Counted from the first letter of the stretch, positions 13,001-24,842 are shown. The stretch is 64,000 nucleotides of DNA from Anas platyrhynchos (GCF_047663525.1 NC_092591.1:32335001-32399000), one strand, 5' to 3'. Notes: generated by a model not told the origin, from the sequence alone. Made by a program: numbers and translations.

Positions 13001-14784
13001 ACTGAGCTGAAGAAGAAAGGGAATAAGCTGTTAGTGACTGGCTGCATGCATGTTAACAGCTTTAAATATGTTCATTATTAAAAAACAAAAAAAACAAAAA
13101 AAAAACAAAAAAAAAACAGTAGCAGCATGGTGTAGACTGTATTGAATACCCCAGATCCCATGTTGGAGACACGATCTCCATCCCAAGTCCCAAACTCTTT
13201 GTCTTCCTAGTCAACGTGGCATTTTCTTTTTATTGTGTTTTAACTCCTGCCTCCATCTAGCCTTGTTGACATTTGTGTTGATTTCCTTGGTGCCAGGAGA
13301 GCTCATGGTTTTCTCCTCCTCTAATCAGCACTGTGATAGCTTCATGGAGCTGGGAGTGAGATTTATCTCTTTAATAAGAATAGTCAGGATCCCACTGTGG
13401 AATGGTTCTGGCAGTTTATGATTACAGATTGTTTTCCCCAGACAGTCTGGTTAAAGTCTGTAGCAAAAGGAGGATGCTGGGAAACAGAACTGGGCTGGAT
13501 GTTCCTGCCACAGGGATTTAATTTCCTACATGGGCTATCTTTCTGAGAAATTTTCTTCTTCAAAGGCAATCTTTAGCAACTAAGGCATCTGACAGTGGTT
13601 CCCTCAGAGCCCAGTACAGCCTGACCATGAAGGAACTCTCAGAGGCAGAGCAGGCAAAGACCCTAGATCTTTGTTCATTGCGTTACTCAAAAGATACCAG
13701 TGGAGGAGAGCAGAAGACTAAACGCTTGATCTTTCCTCAGTCACAGGTGATGTGGAGGCACAGACTGTGTTCTGTAGCTGCTGTCTGCACTTGGCTGGCT
13801 GCCCATGTCCTCCGTGGTACTGGGGAGAGTGCCTTTGTGTTGCTTGCCTGGGGTGCTCTCAGATGGGTGAGACACATTACCACCCGTCTGAGAACCATGG
13901 TGAAATGTTTGGTTTACTGCAACGCAAACAGAGCTTTCTTTTCTTCCTGCCCTGTGGAAGTGGCAGGACTGTCCTCACGGCTGTGAGAACACCGCCTCTG
14001 CCTCCTCTTTGGCTGACCCACGTGGCTAGATAGAAGCTTCCTCTTCGAGGCCTGGGCAAACAAGTCTGTGAGGGATACCTGTGGGAGTGACCAAGATTTT
14101 CGTGACAGAGCGTGCTGAATTTGTTTGGCGCTTCAGTGAAAGTTACTGAAATAAAGCATTGGGCTCCCTCTGGAGCAAATCTTGTCTTCTGTCCCAGCAC
14201 GGCTGCACGGTGATTCAGCAACCCAGCGTGCTTTGTCTTTGTCTTGTAGTTTGCCGCGTGCACCAACGTTGCTTCTGCTTTCTCTTGCAGGTGAAGGTCC
14301 AGAGTACGGGGCCAGTGGGGAGGATGCCCTGAGCAGGATCCAAAGGCTGATGGCAGAAGGTGGCATGACCGCTGTGGTGCAGCGGGAGCAGAGCACCACC
14401 ATGGCGTCCATGGGTGGCTTCGGCAACAACATCATCGTCAGTCACCGCATCCACCGCAGCTCTCAGACGGGTGCGGAGTCCACAGGGGCTGAGGGCACAG
14501 CAGCAGCACAGCAGTCCACCTCGCAGCAGCTGGCGGCTGAGCTGGAGGGACGCATCCTTTCAGAGTCTATGCAGCTGTCAGAGCACGGCCTGAGCCCGCG
14601 GACAGCCCCTGGCGGGAGTGAAGGACAAGGCGCCGGTGACCTGGACCTGCCAGAGCAGGCCCAGTCCTCCATGGACACTGAGGGACCAATTGAGTACAGT
14701 GACCTAACTAATAATAACCATCTTCCTGACAGTACCAACTTCTATAGTAATGACAGCACCAGTGGGGAGTCGCGGAACAGGTAG
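4004..14784 (+). CDS. AMBRA1: AMBRA1, C-terminal part (three last coding exons)
   Basis: Coding exons are 4004-4096, 5676-5869 and 14291-14784 (stop TAG 14782-14784), all with GT-AG borders and compatible phases. Together they encode the last ~260 residues of AMBRA1, a scaffold that links Beclin-1/VPS34 autophagy initiation to dynein and acts as a substrate receptor for CUL4-DDB1. The WD40 N-terminus is outside the window. Recognisable family sequence includes [18 protein letters not shown], two TQT dynein-light-chain motifs, the block [16 protein letters not shown], the invariant-looking [20 protein letters not shown], and an ending in RNR. The middle of the last exon (about residues 60-140 of that exon) is Ser/Gln/Glu-rich, low in complexity and poorly conserved. 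The 8.4-kb last intron is the longest here. Gene identity is certain from sequence; the full-length protein cannot be judged. Confidence 0.96.
4097..5675 (+). other. AMBRA1: AMBRA1 intron
   Basis: 1.6-kb intron with donor gtgagt and acceptor ttttcag. No internal exon, RNA gene or repeat is recognised. Confidence 0.85.
5676..5869 (+). CDS. AMBRA1: AMBRA1 exon with two TQT dynein light chain motifs
   Basis: 194-nt exon with acceptor tctcttttcag and donor gtagga. It encodes [20 protein letters not shown], then a Pro/Thr/Gln-rich stretch with two TQT triplets (in QGTQTLA and AETQTERE). In the human protein these triplets bind dynein light chain and tether the autophagy complex to microtubules (family knowledge). 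Both are intact here. Confidence 0.95.
5870..14290 (+). other. AMBRA1: AMBRA1 last intron
   Basis: 8.4-kb AT-rich intron with donor gtagga and acceptor ctcttgcag. It contains an A-rich C-interrupted tract at 13078-13119. Short open frames such as 11907-12368 and 13627-13986 have no family resemblance and no conserved splice context, so I do not call them. Confidence 0.8.
13078..13119. repeat. A-rich simple repeat (An-C)
   Basis: Runs of 6-10 A separated by single C, in the AMBRA1 last intron. This is a low-complexity tract, possibly the old poly(A) end of an inserted element. No element body is recognised on either side. Confidence 0.85.
14291..14784 (+). CDS. AMBRA1: AMBRA1 terminal coding exon
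   Basis: Starts after cttgcag and completes the Gly codon left by the previous exon, then reads [20 protein letters not shown]. It continues through a strongly conserved block ([19 protein letters not shown]) into a degenerate Ser/Ala/Gln-rich segment. It closes with SGESRNR and TAG at 14782-14784. Confidence 0.96.
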
Positions 14785-15050
14785 AGATGAGTTGTGTGTT
14801 GGTGCTACCCTTGTACTGCTCAGCAGAGACCTGTACCTCACAGCTGGCCAGAAGCTGGAAGAGTAGGGACTTGTGGCTCTGACAGGACGTTGGTGGTTCA
14901 GGGGGTTTCTGTATCCTGGGTGAGTGGCAAGGGATAAGAACTTCAAGAAAGCCATGGGCAAGAAAGCATACTACCTTAACTTCCAACATTCCCGCTACTG
15001 AATAGTTTAACAGGATTATAAAAAAATAAAATAAAATATGCCGGCTGCAC
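14785..15050 (+). other. AMBRA1: AMBRA1 3' UTR (short form)
   Basis: Sequence after the stop codon up to the overlapping AATAAA pair near 15030. A later ATTAAA at 15908-15913 could give a ~1.1-kb UTR instead. The sequence does not decide between them. Confidence 0.55.
15025..15035 (+). terminator. AMBRA1: AMBRA1 polyadenylation signals (two overlapping AATAAA)
   Basis: AATAAA at 15025-15030 and again at 15030-15035, about 245 nt after the stop. This is the first canonical signal downstream of the gene on this strand. Confidence 0.6.
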
Positions 15051-15127
15051 CCCATGCAGATTTTGAAGTCCTGTGGGATCCCCTGAGCTCAGCCCTAATC
15101 CTGCAATTTGGTCAGTGTCATCCTTTG

Positions 15128-15182
15128 TAAAGCTTCTTTCCTTTTCTTTCCTTTCCTGTCTTTTCCTCTTTCCTGCCCTTTT
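15128..15182. repeat. pyrimidine-rich tract
   Basis: About 55 nt of almost pure C/T built from CTTTC/TTTCC units, just beyond the proximal AMBRA1 polyadenylation signals. Low-complexity DNA. Confidence 0.7.
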
Positions 15183-15907
15183 ATGCCCAGGGGCTGATCA
15201 GTAGAGTGAAGAAAGGGAAACGGGCCTGCAGCATCCTTCTGGAGACTGGAGGTCCTCCTGGGCAAACCTGGGCGTGATGCTCCAGCCCTGTAGCTGGAGT
15301 GGAGGAGTCTTCCAGGCCACAGTCCTGCTCCGTGGCTCAGCACTGCTACCCCTCAGAGCATGGTGTTCTGGGACCCTTCCTGCCTGCGTTGTGGTCTTTT
15401 CTGGGAGGAGCTGGGCTTTGTCAAAACCTGCATGGCTCAGGAACTGCTCGCAAGAGAGGATCCTTCCTTTTTAGAATTAGTTTAGTACTTGGCAGGAAGC
15501 TAAGCAGAGCTGCTATATGAATGGGTAGAGGGACAGGGGCTACTGCTCTCTAGTCGGGATGCAGTTCACACAAGGATATCCTAAGCTGTGCCAACATAAA
15601 CGTGAATGAGCCATCCCAGTGGTTTCACGGTGCCAGGACTGAGCTGCACCTCCTTGGCAGGGGGCAGGAAATGTCTTTCAGCTCCAGGCCAGGGTGTGAG
15701 GTATGGGTCTGTGATGTAAGGTGTTGCATGTGAAATCTTGACCTTGTACATGTAGTTTCTAGTGGAGAAATCAAGGCTCTGATATTTTGTTTTTAGTCTC
15801 AAATGTGATTTTCCTTTTCGTTTGTAACTCTCCATCCCTAGTAGGTTTGTGGAGGAAGGACGGGGAGAGCGTGAGTGCTAACGAGGGAAACACCAAAGAT
15901 CAATGTC

Positions 15908-15913
15908 ATTAAA
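15908..15913 (+). terminator. AMBRA1: alternative AMBRA1 polyadenylation signal (ATTAAA)
   Basis: ATTAAA 1.12 kb downstream of the stop. It is a candidate distal site only, because I see no strong GU-rich element after it. Confidence 0.3.
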
Positions 15914-18064
15914 ATATGACAAACCCTTGCTTGACCTGCTGTCTTCATTTGTGTGATGGATGTCTGTGTGATCGGCCTCGGGGTAGCTACATCCAGCTCA
16001 GAAGCTTGAGGTAGCTTACAAACGTCAAATGATGATCATCCCCTTCCCAGGAGGACAACAGGCTCAGCCTTTGAGTTGGAGGCTCACAATGGGAAAACAG
16101 AGGAGCAGTTGAGAGTCTTGATTGCAAATTGCCTTTTAACCAGTATGGAGATGAGCAGGCACTCCCGCATTTCCCATCATTCGAGTATTGCAGCAGGGAG
16201 AGAGGCTAGAGTATTTCTGCCATCCTGCTCAGAAAGGAATGTAAAGATGCAGCACCGTCTGTCTTGCTGACCTCTTAAAGCAGAAAGGAGATGCAATGTC
16301 TGGCTGTCCTGGATAAAGGAATGCATGCCCCAGTGCCTGTTACCACTTTCTGTGCTGAGGGATGCTTCCCCTGCCATCTGAGCACCTGCCAGCAGCTGCT
16401 GCGCTCCTGCCCTGCTTCTGTAGACTCTGTACTGCAAAGACATTACGATAAATAAGGCTGTCATTAGGCAGCACTCAGGCTCCCAGTCAGAAGAGTCTGT
16501 TAGAGAACATTAAGCAAATCTTCTCTTAAATCACAGCCTGGAAATGAACCTTAAATCAAATCAGCTGCTGCCAGGCCTCATTGCAGAGTGTTAATGAGGC
16601 TCTAAAACCTGCCCTGAGCCAACCACATCCCTGATCTGACAAGAGAGCAGCCTGAAAAACGGGATTCCCTTGTGCGGTGAGCAAGGTTTCATGCGTCCCT
16701 GTATTGCCTCAGTGTAGGTTGGCCCGAGGATGTGCTGACACGGGGAGCCAGAGGAACTGTCTCAGCTGAAGCCCTGTGCAGACAGGGTGGTGCAGGTCTA
16801 GGCGGAACTGTTTACTGCTCTGCTTGAAAACAAAGAAAAACAGAGCCTGGAAAAAACTGCTTCTGCTTCAGCTCATCCTGGCATCTCCTGTTCCCACTCC
16901 CGGCATGATTCCTGGAAGAGTCTTTAGGCCCGTTCTCAGTAGATGCGCTGCAGAGCGCTTGCAGATGTCCATTTCCACAGCCAGAGCCAAGCTACCTACA
17001 GAAAAATTTCCATCACGGTTGGGGAAAGGTCTTTTGGGAGGCCTTGCTCTAGCGCTGGCAGGCTCTCAAAGGCCTGGTGTGCACCGGGGCTGGGCACGCT
17101 GGCCAAGCTGCTGTGCCACAGCTCCACCAGGGCCTGCAGCCTGCTCGGCTGAGGGCTTCCACTTGGTCAAGACCTGTCCCTGTTGAGATGGTGGCAGAGC
17201 TGCAGTGAACTCCAGTGGGAGCACGAGACAACTGCAGCCACTGCTTGGTGTCAGCCTGGGGACATCACTGAGGCTCCCGAGCAGCTTTTGGTTTGAGGCT
17301 TGCAGGGAAGGCCCTTCTGGATGAGGTAAGGCTGGTGGAGGCCTCAGATGGAGGCTTTGATGCTTCTCCTAAACCTGCTTTGTAGCTTTGGGCCAGAGAC
17401 TGATGACAGCTGTGGCCTGACTTCAACGAGCTCTGAGCAGGAGTGGGTGTGGGTGGGCTCACTCTTCAGAGGCTGCCTTGGATGTGCTTGGTAGATGTCC
17501 TGCCGTGGGCACAAAACCAGCGGGTACTTTCAGAGGTGGTGGGCTTTCATACAGAGAACACATTTTATTTTTTGAGTTCAGCCCTAAAACGTGCCAAGCG
17601 CAGCTCCTCTGCCTTGCCTGCCACGTTTTAGCCCAAGAGGCTTTTTGGTGGTTGGTTTGGGCAGGGCTGGGCTGACCTCCACACGTGGGCCTACAAACAC
17701 CCCTGAGCTGACGTGGTAGGCACAGAGCCCTGTGTGGGACAGGCCTGGGGGGCTGCCCACCTCCAGGGCAAGCGCAGCAGCAGCACTAGGGGCTCCTTCC
17801 CAAAAAACACAGCTTATCTGTTCGCTGTGATGTGATAACGCAGCACGGAGGCAAATGCCCTGCCAGGAGCGAGGTGGAAATTCAACACGAGCTGCCTGAG
17901 GAAGCCGGAGCCACGCACGTTTGCTGGCCCAATTTAGGAAGCAAAATGAGAGCTTTGCTGCTTAGGAGCAGGAAATAATCTTAAAAACCAAAAGCTTTCG
18001 TCAGCCTTAGCTTGTCAGGAGCCTTTAAATGTGCTAACAAAATCCTGGGAGAAATGCAGTGCGG

Positions 18065-18170
18065 AGAATTTTATTTAGCTTTCAAAAGGCTTTTGATAAA
18101 GCCCCTCGCAAGAGGCTACTAAAGAAACTGAGTCACCTCGGGGTGAGAGGTAAAGTCCTAGAAATGGAAA
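18065..18170 (+). mobile_element. decayed LINE reverse transcriptase fragment
   Basis: From 18080 the + strand reads FQKAFDKAPRKRLLKKL, then SHLGVRGKVL. This is the F-x-KAFD core plus the following helix of a non-LTR retrotransposon reverse transcriptase (motif A region). Upstream, the expected YLDF is broken by what looks like a 1-bp deletion (ttatttagctttc). Similarity ends after GKVL. It is a short, neutrally decaying piece, and I cannot assign the LINE clade from this length. Confidence 0.65.
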
Positions 18171-21100
18171 CTGCTCGAGGTGGGAACTCGAGTCAAAAGT
18201 AAGAGCTAGATCTGGGTGTGGAAAGAGGTTACTGGTGGGTTGGCCAGGTTTGGGAGGAGCCAGGGTTCTCCAAATGCCCTGATGAGCTGAGAGGAGGGGG
18301 ACAGCTGAGGACACGAGATCACTTAGGTCAGGTAGGAAGAGAGAAGGTGCCAGAAGCCTGGGCCAGTGGGAGGAAGCAATGGGTGGAGCTGCCTGCAGTA
18401 GATGCATGCTCCAGCACACCAGGCTTGCCTCCTAAGCAGCTGGTGGCAAGGAGAGACGCTTGGGTCCAAACATGGGGTTGCCGAAGCCCTGCAGGCAGTG
18501 CAGTGAAACAGTGAGGCACATTTGTCCTGTCAGTCCTGGCTTTTCTGTCCTCTCTCCTTTGCTGGCCTCCTGCTCTGTCTCCAAGCATATCCACTGAAGT
18601 CCCACCTTGCACCACCCAGTGCCAGCCTCGGGGCCACCACGGGGTGACCCTGCAGACACATGGTGTGGGGACCCCAGCTCCGCAGGACAGCCAGGACGGA
18701 GCAAGAGGGCAGGGGCCAGGGCACAGATGAGTGCACCAAGACTTCTTCCTTGGTGTCTCCAGTGTCAGCGGCTGTTTTTGTCCCTTTTCGCACATGTCAG
18801 GGGATGTGGTTGCTCATCACAGCTTGTCTCATCCACATAGGCCAGCGACAGGGCTGTGGGTGGCCCCTGGGGCCTTTTCCAAAGCCAAGGAGTGGACTTG
18901 TGCTGCTGCCAGCCTTTCCCAGGCCAAGGCCTGGGGTTGTCCTCTCCCCCTGCTGCTGGGGCCAAGGACGAGCAGTTCACCAGGGAGTAGCTGGTCCCAA
19001 TCTGTCAGAGAAGTCATTCACCAACAGGAAAAGGCAAATTAATTAAAGCGTGCAGCATGTGAGCCATCCGCCTCTAATTGGGATCTTGGTGTGCAGCACA
19101 CAAATGTCACGCTGCTGCCAGCCCGGGGCGGTGCTCAGTACGTGGCGGGGACGGCCTCTCCTTTCCAGCTGACACCCTCAGCCCATCCCCAGCCCGTTAA
19201 CTGTGGTGCCCCTTCCTCCTCCGGGCTGACAGGTGGGGTTTTTTGGAGCCTCTGAGGTTTCTCTTTCTGTCCTTGCTCCAGCTTGCCTGGTGGAGATGGA
19301 CACCGAAGCCCCTGCCCTTCCCAAGCTCAGGAGGCACCCGAGTCCCTCTGGCTCTCTGTGCTTGCCCACCGAGCTCCTGCCTCCATCCAGCTTTACAGAG
19401 GCAGCGTGCGAGCTTGTGCAAAACCTTGGGATTTCGTGGTGCTTGGGGCTTACTTCTTCCTACGCCTTAGGCTCGGGCACTGCTCACACCCACGTGGTGC
19501 CATGGATCCAGCACTGCTATGGCAGGAAGAAAGCAGGAGCCCAGAGCTGGTCACAGTGGGTGCTCTGCTGTGAGTAAACTGGGGAAAGGGAGAAAGCACC
19601 TGGTGTCACGGCCTTTCCTGGGGTTTAGTGCTGGAACCCTGATACCATCCTAGCTCAGAGTGCCCTCCCTCTGCTCCCAGCCCAATAACCCAGCAACGCC
19701 CTGATAGCATCAGGGGCTGGCTCTGGCCGCGGGTTGGCTCCAGCCTCTCCTGCAGAGCAGGGCCCTGCCACCACATCGCAGGGCACCTGTAATTGGCAAT
19801 TATTTATTTTTGAGGCACTTCAGCCCCAGACAGGCTCAGGAAAGGCTCGTGTGGATTAATGAAGATGGACTGGCAGCTGGCAGGGAGGCTGGCATTAAGG
19901 CATGTAAATGCTAAAGCAGCGCAGGGCTGCCGCTGGTCTGTCTGCCCGCTGCAAAAGTTCCCGTGGAACTAATCACCTACATCAGCCCGAGTGCTAATTA
20001 AAGCAATCATTTAAGGAGGAAGCAAGGCTGGTCCTGCTGCACTGCTGTGGGGCTCCGAGCAGATTTTGGGCTGCGGGGGTGATGAGCAGGACCCTCAGGG
20101 CAGGGGGATGCAGGCAGGGGGTTTGGGCAGCTTTTGGGGTGCTGTGACCTGGGAGAAGCCCCCAAGACAGCTTTGCCCCAGAGGTGCTGAAGAAGGATAA
20201 AGCCGGTATTGTTTTTGTGATGAGATTTCAGCTTTGGTTGACAAAGGTAGCTGCGTCGGCATAATACGCTTAGGCTCCTGTAAGGTATTTGACGTGATAC
20301 GGTGTGACAGCCTGATCAGAAATTAGCCCCGTGTGGCCCTCGGTGGGTTTAATGCAGCTAAGTGCGTGGCTGTGTGTTTGGGGATGCTGAATGTAGGTCG
20401 TGGCAGCGAGACGGGGCTGGGGGCAGTGTGGCTGTGGTCCTGATGTGACAGGAGGACGAGCATCACCTGAGGGTGCTCACTGCCTCGGGGCTACTCGGGG
20501 AAAGGAAGCTTGGGGAACACCCTGTGTAACACCCCAGTGGCACGCTAAAGGGACACAAATGGGCCTCGGCGTGGTTTCCCCGCTCCCCCTTGGGATTCCT
20601 GTGGCTTCTTTCTGCGGGGCCAGCAGCACAGGACACCTCTGGCCCCAGGGGCATCTCCCTGCTTTCCTTGCCCTGTCCCAGCCCCTGCCTGCTGGCTGTC
20701 ACCTCCCACCAGGGGCCTTTCTCCAGCACCCTCCTCCTGCTTGTTTTTTCACCCCCTCTGGACAGTTATTTATCTTATGCTCATCAGCTCGAATGGGTTT
20801 TTCTTCCTAGGAGCTCTGCCTCCCACGCAGCTAATGGGCTTGACGGGAACGGGACGGGCTGGAGATGACACCCGCCGGGGCTTGGATCCTGCCCAGCCAC
20901 CCCGAGAGGACGCCTGGGGCCGCACAGCTTCACAGCTGCCCGGAGGAGAGCAGAGCCCAGCTCGTGTCCCGCACACGCCACAGCAGGGGGGAGTTTGGGC
21001 TGCCCCTCTGGTCCTGGACAGGCCAAGGAGCAGCCCAACCTCATCCCATGTCGCAGGCGTGGGGCTGTGTGCCAGCACGGGGCTGCTTCTCTGCCCTGCA

Positions 21101-24100
21101 GCACCGACCCTTTGCGAGCAGTCCCTCTGCAAGTGGTTTTGCAGCAGCGGTGTGCTTTTTTCCCCTCTCTGGAGAGACTTGAGACTCTTGTTGGGAGGTA
21201 TAATAAACCAGAGAATAAATTAGCTCTCCCCTGGGGAAGGCCTTTCTACCTGGTTCCTTTTAATGGGGCTGATAACGTATTATCCAGTTTCTGCCTACAC
21301 AGCCTTCCCTTCCCTTTCAGGAGGGAAATTTTCCTGGTGTTGGTTTTGCTCTCCCCTGCTGGGGCGATGCTCAAAGCACTTCACGTTCCAGCTCTTTTCC
21401 CCGCTTGCTTTTCCCCTTCTCCCAGGGCTGGGGGGGGGGCTCTCATGAGCCTGGGGGGCTGCAGCCTTGCTGGAGGGTGAGGGGACGTGTCCCAGGCGAA
21501 GGTCTTGGTGCAGGAGAATTGCTGGCATGGGCAGGGCAGGAGCTGTTCTGGCTGCTGCTGCAGGGAGGATGAGGAAGAGGAGGAAGGCTGCACGTGTGTA
21601 TTTGCACGCGTGAGCTGGAAGGACAGACGGAGCTCTGCGGGGGGCTGGGGACGCCTGGCTGGGCCGGGGGCCTCCTGCCTTTCTCCTCCTCTTCTGCGCT
21701 CTGCTCCGAGGAGCTTTATTCAAACAAATGGTGCAATTACAGGGAATTAAGGGGAGGTGAGGGATTGATGCCAAAACAGAGCCTTCTAATTTCCAACTTC
21801 ACCGCGTCCTCTGGGTTTCTCTGTGTGCCCTCTCCCCCTCTCTCAAGATTTCTCTTCCTCCCAGTAAAATTTTTGGAGGGATGGGGAAGGATGGATGGAG
21901 ACCAGCCTGGCTGAAGCTGCCCTGGCGGTGGCAGCCCTGCAGCTGGGTCCCCGTGTAGGGGTTGGGGTCCTGTGTGCCTGCCCCTCACTGGGGTCCCACA
22001 GCCCCCCCAGGGCTGCAGGCAGCTCCTGCCCCCCGTCCCCTGCTCCCCAGCACCCCCTGCTCGCCTCCCCGGCAGGCACCGCGCTGAGATTATCGTAATG
22101 ATCCCCGACAAGGCACTATCAGGAATTATGCTGATAAATCTAAACAGACAGCTTATAAAAAAAATAAAAATAAACAAACCACAAGCCCGGGCCCGTAATT
22201 TAATACAAGGTTATTAGCCTGGCTGGCAGGGAACAGAGCTCTCTCCTGCTGCAGCCCTGAGTCTCCTCTGCCCCCGGCTCTGCCTGGAGCCTTTGGCCAG
22301 GTCCCTGCAACGCGGGGGGACCCCAGACCTGCTGCTCCTCGGGGGCTGGGAAGTTTAGGGGAAGATTTGAAGTGTTTGGGGAGGGGAAGAGCGGCAGAAT
22401 CAGGATGTGTGGAGGGTGTGGGGATGTGGCCAGAAATAAAAGTGAGAGGTGCAAGGGGGGAGATGGCAGGGGGGAGGCTGCTGGCGAGCAGGGGTGAGGA
22501 GTTGTGTGTCAGCACATCCCGAGGTGTGAGTCCTGCACGCGTCCTTGTGGGCACGTTCACAGCCCTGAGATGGGGACGAGGGAGCGGTGGCCTGGCCCCC
22601 AGCTGCGGAGGGCCTGGGCTGCAGAAGAGGATGCTTTGGGGGGCTTCCCCCAGGAGCAGCACAGGCTGGTTTTGCTGGACTTTCATCCATTAAATTCATG
22701 CTGAACGTGATGGCAATGAAGCAGTGCTGCCCGGAGGCACGCGTTAACAGAAGCACAGCGCTGACCTTCTCGTCAGCCGAGCCATCGCCAGATGTTTTTT
22801 CCCTGCTCTGGTTTCTGCACGGTTGCTGCTCGCCCCTTGGTTTCGTTCCCTGCGAGCAGGACCGTGGATGGCGTTAATATTAATGGCTCTCAGGGCCGGG
22901 CAAACAGCACAAATCCTGCCCAAACGCGGGGGCTGAGCTGGGCTGCCTGGGGTGAGCCGCATGGAGCACTCCGCGCCCCTGCAGCGCTGGCGATTGCTCC
23001 GAGTTGAGGGGAGCCCGGGTTTTAATAGGGACATTTAAAGCCGTGGGCGTGTAAAAGCACACTTCGATTAGGCTGTGTGCGTGGCACAGGCTGGGCTCTG
23101 TCACACTGCCCAAACCTGAGCTGTGGCTCAGGACATGCCCAGGCTCCCAGCCTCTGCGCAGGGCATTGCCGCAGCCTGGTGATACGATACAAGGGGAAGC
23201 AGCTCCAAGCTGCATTTCCACTCCCCCCCCCCTTTTTTTTAAATAATAGGTATAAAAGAAGTGATTCAGAAGCACTTTACCCCTTCCATTACCCAGAAAG
23301 CAAATAAGAGTTGCAAGAATGGGGACTGCAACACAACAATTATATTGAAATATTCCAAGTCGTGCTTATATGGCGAATGTGACAAAATTGAGTGCAACCT
23401 TAAAATAGCAGCAGCGATCTTTTAAAACACAAAAAGCAGATGATTATTGACTGGAGGGATGGCAGCGCACCGGGATGGGAGGCAGGCTGCCGGGTTTAAC
23501 TCTCCCGAGGTGTGTGCGCTCTCTGGGCCGCCCCGAAAGTGGTTTGGATGGGCTCAAGCAAGGGGCTGTGCCCGGTGTTAGAAGGCTAAAATGGTGTGAG
23601 ATGGCACCTAACGTGGAGATATTGTCTGATCCTGCACCTGCAGAAGGAGCAGGAGTCCACAGCTGGTCAGGGCCGCCTGGGGCTGAGCCCCCCTCACTGT
23701 CACTGCCTGCTTCCCAGCTCTCTGCCTCTCCATTTCGGGTTCTTTTTTAATTTTTATTTTATTATTTTTATTATATTTTGTTAGGGGCTGATAGGCAGAT
23801 TAGCATTTATCAGCGAGCTGACTACCGGAGGGTTATTAAAAGCCATTTGCAATGTAAATACTTTCATCAGCAGCCACGTTTTCCTTAGACTGGGGTTGAC
23901 TTTTATGAATATTGAAGATGTCAGGATGGGTCTGCCGGGTTCACGGGAGCGTGGCTGCTGGAGGGCAGGGGCTGGGCTCGCGCTGCGCTGCGGGAGGCAG
24001 CCGGGAGCATGAGAGGATCCGTGCGGGGCAAGGGAGAGCCCCTGTGGAAGGACGGGGAGCAAGGCTGTGTGTCTGAGAGCATCTCTACTGGGGGAGAGAA

Positions 24101-24842
24101 GGGATTTTGCCTGCCTCTAGGCAGATGTGGCTCGGGCTGAGGGCACGGTTTGAGGCAGAGCCCGTGGAGGCTCGCCAACTGGTGGTGGGAGTGCGGGGAT
24201 TGCTGATGGGCTGTCAGGCAGAGCGAAGCTCGGGGCATGGCCAAGAAAAAAATGGAGAAGCCGTCCAAAACCAGTGGATGGAAATAAAGGGATGAGGCAG
24301 GGATGTGCGAGTGTTTCGAGGAGAGAAGCAACCACGATTTCTCACCAGAACGTGAGCCTGGGCCTTCAGAGGCTTCACTTCTTCTGCCCAGTGAGAGGGA
24401 ATAGTGCTGGGAGAAGAGCTAGGAGTTGAAAAGTTTTGTTCTTAATTTGGTTACACGTTTTTGTCTCCACGACTGATCAGCTTTGGAGGAAGGCTCCTCG
24501 CTGCTCATTACAGCCTTTTGTCTACCCGAGGGGAGCTGCGGTTTCAAACAAGAGCCCAATCAAAGCAGCCAGCCCCGGTGCAAGCAGATTGTCTTCCAGG
24601 CAGACATCTCCTCGCTCGGATGGGTCCTCCCGGGGCGCGGCAGTTCTCCGTACACCATTTGGGGCTGGGCATTTGGCTTGGAGAGGCCAAAACCCAGCCG
24701 AGGGGCACATCTCCGGCCCGGGAGGGGGGCACTGCCCTGAGAGGCGGCTCTCGGGGGGCAGGAGCCGTGAGAGGGGCCGGGGCAGGAGCTGGGGGGGCTT
24801 TGGCTGGGAGCCCCCGGGGGGCTCCGTGCGGGGCGAGCCTCG

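Larger units (their letters stand above)
15050..24840. other. AMBRA1-CHRM4 intergenic region
   Basis: Nearly 10 kb without a supportable gene. Composition changes here from the AT-rich AMBRA1 introns to GC-rich DNA, punctuated by compact AT-rich islands full of TAAT/ATTA and GATA words (about 19790-20020, 22080-22215, 23300-23460, 23725-23930). One LINE reverse-transcriptase relic lies at 18065-18170. The many open frames on both strands have no family resemblance and follow from the high GC content. Confidence 0.8.
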
